Assembly (NCBI GenBank): GCA_002422545.1 | Contig: DIWF01000015.1 | Span: forward strand, 59,002 to 123,001 | Direction of reading: 5' to 3' | DNA length: 64,000 nt | From: Firmicutes bacterium UBA6113 | Lineage (GTDB): Bacteria > Bacillota > Clostridia > Tissierellales > Sedimentibacteraceae | Shown: positions 60,291 through 64,000 of the stretch, piece after piece | Layout of the letters: each line of letters begins with the position of its first letter | How positions within the stretch are numbered: the stretch's first letter is position 1 | The notes under the pieces: generated by a model | What the model saw: only the letters and a program-made list of their open reading frames with translations | Told to the model about the DNA's origin: nothing | Database searches by the model: none | Made by a program: the position numbers and the translations under genes

Positions 60291-61781
60291 ATGAAAGTAA
60301 AATTCAGTTTAAAAAACAAGCTATTCCTGGTAATACTGTGTGTTCTTGTATTTAATGTGATTTTATCAATCATACTCGGCAACACAATGTTCGGCAAACT
60401 GTATACAAATGATAAAATCAAAAATCTGAAAAGTGGGATTGACAGCATAACTTCATTATATAAGTCAGGAGATGAAGACAAGATAATCGAAGAAATAATC
60501 AGCTATGAAATGCAGAACATGACAATATGTTTGTTCACTTTGGACACTGAAGATGGAACCGGCGAAATCGAATATTTTTCCAGACAGAAATATTTTTCCA
60601 CAAACCCATTTGACAACGAGATTGTTCACTTGATTGAAAAACTTTACAGCGATGGCGCTTTTCAAAGCCTTGACAATAACAAATACTTCATTGAAAACAG
60701 CGAGGAAGAAAATGGCAAAAGGCCAGAAAACATTTCAATCCTGGCAAAAATGGAAGACAACAAATATATTCTGATGCAGACACCTAAGCAGTTTATAAAA
60801 GACATCTCCGACTCAGCAATAAAATATACAACTTATTTTTCAATTTTCACGCTTCTGGCAGGTGCTGCAATCATATATGTAATTGCAGATAAAACTACAA
60901 AGCCCATAAGGCAAATCCAGCAGACTGCAGATAAAATTGCAAATTTAAACTTTTCACAAAGGTGCGATGTGTTGTCAAAAGATGAAATAGGACTTTTGTC
61001 ATCAAGTATCAACAACATGGCAGATAAACTGCAGGAATATGTGACAAAGTTAAAAGATGACCTAATAAAACAGGAAAAGGCAGACAAGATGACAAAGCAG
61101 CTCATAGCCAATGTGTCTCATGACTTCAAGACTCCCCTTACGCTTATTATGAGTTACTCAGAAGCATTGCTAGACATGGATGATATAGATGAACAAACCA
61201 AATTGGATTATTTGAACATAATTATCAATGAAGGAAGAAAAATGTCCGATTTTGTCCAGGAGCTTCTGAAGTTGTCCCAGCTTGAAGGGGGGATGATCAA
61301 ACTTGAAAAATCTAACTTCAGCATAAATGAGATAATTAAAGATGCTGTCAAGAAAAATTCAATAATTGCAGATGAAAAAAATCTGAATGTGGAACAAAAC
61401 ATATGTGATGACAGCATTGTTTTTGCAGATTATTTCAGAATAGAACAGGTTTTTCAAAATCTTTACGAAAATGCAATCAAGTATTGCAATGATGGAGGAA
61501 CCGTCAAGGTTTCAACGCTGGTTCATGAAAACAAGTGCAGGATAAAAGTATTTAATACAGGGAAACACATTGAAGATGAAGACATAGAAAATATTTTCTT
61601 AAGTTTCTACAGAGCGGACAAATCCAGGAAAAACATGGGCAGCTACGGCCTAGGTCTTGCAATTGTAAAGGCAGTTATGGATATGCACGGTGAAAAATAC
61701 GGAGTAGGAAATGTAGATGACGGTGTTGAATTCTGGTTCGAGCTTGAAAATGTTGAAATGAGTTTTGAAATGGAGGATTAA
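60291..61781 (+). CDS. Sensor histidine kinase
   Basis: 496 residues. TM1 at ~12-28, an extracytoplasmic sensor region (~30-182) and TM2 at ~185-205, then HAMP (~207-258). The phospho-acceptor His is in NVSHDFKTPLTLIMSYSEAL (~277). ATPase N-box FQNLYENAIKYC (~390) and G-box MGSYGLGLAIVKAVMD (~455) are present; all catalytic boxes are intact. Overlaps by its stop with the ribosome site of the response regulator gene. Senses an unknown envelope signal. Confidence 0.93.
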   Translation: MKVKFSLKNKLFLVILCVLVFNVILSIILGNTMFGKLYTNDKIKNLKSGIDSITSLYKSGDEDKIIEEIISYEMQNMTICLFTLDTEDGTGEIEYFSRQKYFSTNPFDNEIVHLIEKLYSDGAFQSLDNNKYFIENSEEENGKRPENISILAKMEDNKYILMQTPKQFIKDISDSAIKYTTYFSIFTLLAGAAIIYVIADKTTKPIRQIQQTADKIANLNFSQRCDVLSKDEIGLLSSSINNMADKLQEYVTKLKDDLIKQEKADKMTKQLIANVSHDFKTPLTLIMSYSEALLDMDDIDEQTKLDYLNIIINEGRKMSDFVQELLKLSQLEGGMIKLEKSNFSINEIIKDAVKKNSIIADEKNLNVEQNICDDSIVFADYFRIEQVFQNLYENAIKYCNDGGTVKVSTLVHENKCRIKVFNTGKHIEDEDIENIFLSFYRADKSRKNMGSYGLGLAIVKAVMDMHGEKYGVGNVDDGVEFWFELENVEMSFEMED

Positions 61782-61782
61782 T

Positions 61783-62457
61783 ATGGATATTAAAATATTG
61801 CTGGCTGAGGACGAAGATAATATAAGAAAACTGGTTGCAAGCTACCTTGTGAAAGAAGGATTTCATGTTGCAGAAGCTGCAGATGGAGCTGAAGCAATAG
61901 CAAAGTTTGACGAGGCAATGGATTTTTCTCTTGTTATTCTTGATGTAATGATGCCCAAAAAGGACGGATATGAGGTTGCATCTCACATCAGAAACAATTC
62001 TGATGTTCCCATATTGATGCTTACTGCAAGAGACACTGAAACCGATGAAATAACAGGTTTTAACTCCGGTGCAGATGAATACATTTCAAAACCTTTCAGC
62101 CCAAGGATTTTAATGGCAAGGGTAAGGAATCTTTTGAAAAGAACATCTCAAAACAGTATGAAGGACATTGATGGAGGAGGAGTAACCATTAAATACAGGG
62201 AAAGAATTGTGCTCATAGATGGAGAAAAGGCTGTGCTTACGCCAAAGGAGTTTGATCTTCTCTATTATCTTCTCCAGAACAAGAATATAGTTTTAAGCAG
62301 GTCACAGATATTATCAACTGTATGGGACTGGGACTACTTCGGTGATGACAGGACTGTTGATACTCATATAAAATGTCTCCGCTCCAAAATCGGTGAGTGC
62401 GGCAAAAAAATAGTAACTGTAAGAAAAATAGGTTATAAGTTCGAATGCGACAATTAA
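61783..62457 (+). CDS. OmpR-family response regulator
   Basis: 224 residues from ATG 61783; GGAGG lies inside the preceding gene's end. Receiver domain with acidic pair AEDEDN, phospho-Asp in LVILDVMMPKKDGYE (~52), Thr in LMLTARDTE and Lys in ISKPFSP. C-terminal winged helix with TPKEFDLLYYLLQN and DDRTVDTHIKCLRSKIG. Partner of the adjacent kinase. A strong terminator follows. Confidence 0.95.
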   Translation: MDIKILLAEDEDNIRKLVASYLVKEGFHVAEAADGAEAIAKFDEAMDFSLVILDVMMPKKDGYEVASHIRNNSDVPILMLTARDTETDEITGFNSGADEYISKPFSPRILMARVRNLLKRTSQNSMKDIDGGGVTIKYRERIVLIDGEKAVLTPKEFDLLYYLLQNKNIVLSRSQILSTVWDWDYFGDDRTVDTHIKCLRSKIGECGKKIVTVRKIGYKFECDN

Positions 62458-62460
62458 AAA

Positions 62461-62482
62461 ACTGCCGGTCGGCAGTTTTTTT
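62461..62482. terminator. Terminator between the response regulator and the CoA-transferase genes
   Basis: ACTGCCG-GT-CGGCAGT stem with flanking A-run and T-run between convergent genes; bidirectional. Confidence 0.85.
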
Positions 62483-62496
62483 GTATTAATTTCAAG

Positions 62497-63150
62497 TTAT
62501 GCAAAGTTGTATCTTTTAACATTTGGAGATACAATAACTTTTGCTTCAGTTGCTGCAATAACATCTTCAACTGTAGCATCAGGTCCTAATTCTTCAAGAA
62601 GAAGTCCTTCATTTGTAACTTTCAAAAGGGCCATTTCTGTTACTATATAGTTAACCTGTTCCTTAGCTGTCAAAGGAAGAGTGCATTGTTTCAATATTTT
62701 CGGTTGACCTTTTTGTGTGTGAACCATTGCAATTATAACTGTGTTTGCACCAACTACAAGGTCCATTGCACCGCCCATTCCAGGAACCATCTTGCCTGGT
62801 ATTTTCCAGTTTGCAAGGTTTCCTTTTTCATCTACTTCCATTGCTCCCAGGACTGTTGCATCAACGTGTCCGCCGCGGATTATTCCAAATGATGTAGCAC
62901 TGTCAAAGAACATTCCTCCGGGAATAATTGAAGAAGGCATTCCACCAGCATTAACAAGTTCCCAGTCTTCTTCTCCTTTATTAGGAGCAGGTCCAAGGCC
63001 TAAAAATCCGTTTTCTGACTGGAAAGTAATATCAATGTCTTCAGGTATATAATTTGCTACCATTGTAGGAAGTCCAATACCTAAGTTAACAACGTCTCCG
63101 TCTTTTAACAATTGAGCAACTCTTCTTGCTATAATTTCTTTTGCATCCAT
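62497..63150 (-). CDS. 3-oxoacid/acetate-type CoA-transferase, subunit B
   Basis: 217 residues. Class I CoA-transferase beta subunit with the catalytic glutamate in TFQSENGFLGLGPAP (~48) and GGMPSSIIPGGMFFDSATSFG; ends SPNVKRYNFA. Moves CoA between acetate or butyrate and acetoacetate or another 3-oxoacid, as in Clostridium CtfB/AtoA. Its start shares one base with the subunit A stop. Substrate cannot be fixed from sequence. Confidence 0.92.
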   Translation of the reverse strand: MDAKEIIARRVAQLLKDGDVVNLGIGLPTMVANYIPEDIDITFQSENGFLGLGPAPNKGEEDWELVNAGGMPSSIIPGGMFFDSATSFGIIRGGHVDATVLGAMEVDEKGNLANWKIPGKMVPGMGGAMDLVVGANTVIIAMVHTQKGQPKILKQCTLPLTAKEQVNYIVTEMALLKVTNEGLLLEELGPDATVEDVIAATEAKVIVSPNVKRYNFA

Positions 63151-63806
63151 TATTTGTCGCCTCCTACAATATAATCAACAAAAATTCCGGAACACATAAC
63201 GCGGTCCTGATCAATTTCTCCAACTTCAACTATTTTGTCTGCTTCAACTATTACAACCTTCGCTGCTGTAGCCATCAGTGGGTTGAAGTTTTTAGTAGTT
63301 TTTGCAAAAACCATGTTTCCTTTTTTGTCAACAACAGAAGCTTTCAGCAAAGCTACGTCTGCTTTTAACGGAAGTTCAAATATATATTCCTGTCCGTCAA
63401 TAATTTTCTTTTCTTTTCCGATTTCAGCTTCAGTTCCTATTCCTGTAGGTGTGTAGAATCCTCCAAGACCGTTGCCTCCGCATCTTACTTTTTCTGCAAG
63501 AGTTCCCTGAGGTGTAAGAACAACTTCAGTTTCTCCTGAATTCATCTGGTTTGCTGTTTCAGGGTTTGTACCAACATGTGATGCAATAATTTTTTTGAAC
63601 TGTTTATTTACAACCATTTTACCAACACCTTTGTCAGGAAAACCGGTATCATTGCATATTAGTGTTAAATTTTTAACGTTATTTTCTACAATAGCGTCTA
63701 TTAGGTTTTCTGGGGTTCCATTTGCAAGAAATCCTCCAACCATAATAGTCATGCCGTCCTGAACTTTTTCAGCAGCTTCTTTGACTGAAATAATTTTGTT
63801 AATCAA
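63150..63806 (-). CDS. 3-oxoacid/acetate-type CoA-transferase, subunit A
   Basis: 218 residues. Alpha subunit with the CoA-binding Gly-rich TIMVGGFLANGTPENLIDAI (~20-40) and NDTGFPDKGVGKMV, GTLAEKVRCGGNGLGGFYTPTG (split ~110-130). Upstream of subunit B with a one-base overlap and downstream of a thiolase gene. The set suggests acetoacetyl-CoA or butyrate-type fermentation or amino-acid fermentation. Confidence 0.92.
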   Translation of the reverse strand: MINKIISVKEAAEKVQDGMTIMVGGFLANGTPENLIDAIVENNVKNLTLICNDTGFPDKGVGKMVVNKQFKKIIASHVGTNPETANQMNSGETEVVLTPQGTLAEKVRCGGNGLGGFYTPTGIGTEAEIGKEKKIIDGQEYIFELPLKADVALLKASVVDKKGNMVFAKTTKNFNPLMATAAKVVIVEADKIVEVGEIDQDRVMCSGIFVDYIVGGDK

Positions 63807-63842
63807 CTATATCATCCTCTCTATTTAATATATTAAATTAAT

Positions 63843-63869
63843 CTGCAGAGGAGAATAACTCCTCTGCAG
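63843..63869 (-). terminator. Hairpin between thiolase and CoA-transferase genes
   Basis: CTGCAGAGGAG-AATAA-CTCCTCTGCAG, 11-bp perfect stem. Only a weak T-rich tract follows on the minus strand, so it may cause partial termination or protect the mRNA end. Confidence 0.55.
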
Positions 63870-63880
63870 CAATTATCCTA

Positions 63881-64000
63881 TTATCTTTGAACCAGCATGG
63901 CAGTTCCCATTCCGCCGCCTATGCACAGTGTTGCGAGACCTTTTTTCGCGTCTCTTTTTTGCATTTCGTAAATCAATGAAATAAGAATTCTTGCTCCTGA
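63881..64000 (-). CDS. Acetyl-CoA acetyltransferase (thiolase), C-terminal fragment
   Basis: The last 39 residues of a thiolase, SGARILISLIYEMQKRD then KKGLATLCIGGGMGTAMLVQR and stop. The catalytic cysteine of CIGGGMG is present. The N-terminal ~350 residues lie beyond the right edge. It would condense two acetyl-CoA or cleave acetoacetyl-CoA, feeding the CoA-transferase genes just downstream. Confidence 0.95.
   Translation of the reverse strand, partial: SGARILISLIYEMQKRDAKKGLATLCIGGGMGTAMLVQR

Overview
The window is about 64 kb of AT-rich DNA centred on a bacterial chromosome replication origin. The origin-proximal order rpmH, rnpA, yidD, yidC, jag, mnmE, mnmG, rsmG, noc, parA, parB on one arm and dnaA, dnaN, an S4 gene, recF, gyrB, gyrA on the other is the classical Firmicutes arrangement. 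An NAD-linked [FeFe]-hydrogenase of the Hnd type, a CoA-transferase/thiolase set, PyrI paired with PyrB, the HisZ/short-HisG pair and a ferredoxin-type flavin thioredoxin reductase point to a strictly anaerobic clostridial or tissierellial fermenter. A Sedimentibacter-like organism is my guess, but the genus cannot be fixed from the sequence alone. Genes mostly point away from the origin at about 30.2 kb, as expected for leading-strand bias.

Left arm (1-30 kb, mostly minus strand). serS runs off the left edge and is preceded by a T-box-like antiterminator/terminator. A divergent XRE-cupin regulator and HelD-type ATPase follow, then two tRNAs (Gly-CCC, Thr-CGT) around a decayed small gene, and a Tyr/Asp-rich small protein. 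The operon pyrB-pyrI-pyrF-pyrK-pyrD-pyrE sits behind a PyrR-type attenuator. Next come DUF951, yedF, cvpA, a DUF5711 protein, a class V aminotransferase (cysteine desulfurase family), pyrC, a divergent HAD phosphatase, hndABCD, and the partition and tRNA-modification genes up to rpmH. YidD, too short for routine ORF calling, lies between rnpA and yidC and has no ATG, GTG or TTG start.

Right arm (30-64 kb, mostly plus strand). After gyrA comes an rsbV-rsbW-sigB type cassette, then a large UPF0182 membrane protein, a VOC protein, an amino-acid permease, and a GNAT acetyltransferase. A thiol-redox operon (ccdA, hxlR, flavin reductase, trxA), a DUF2156 protein and a ZIP transporter follow. The complete histidine operon hisZGDCBHAF-IE is headed by a consensus promoter, a 22-codon leader peptide with three consecutive His codons, and a strong terminator. 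htrA with a two-component system and a CoA-transferase/thiolase operon close the window.

The most interesting non-coding signals are: the His leader-peptide attenuator; a multi-hairpin repeat found twice (plus one fragment), each time directly 3' of an intrinsic terminator; two parS-like sites inside coding genes 18-20 kb from the origin; a family of GC-rich mosaic repeats; and an RsbW homologue that has lost catalytic residues. I see no CRISPR array, prophage, transposase gene or defence island.
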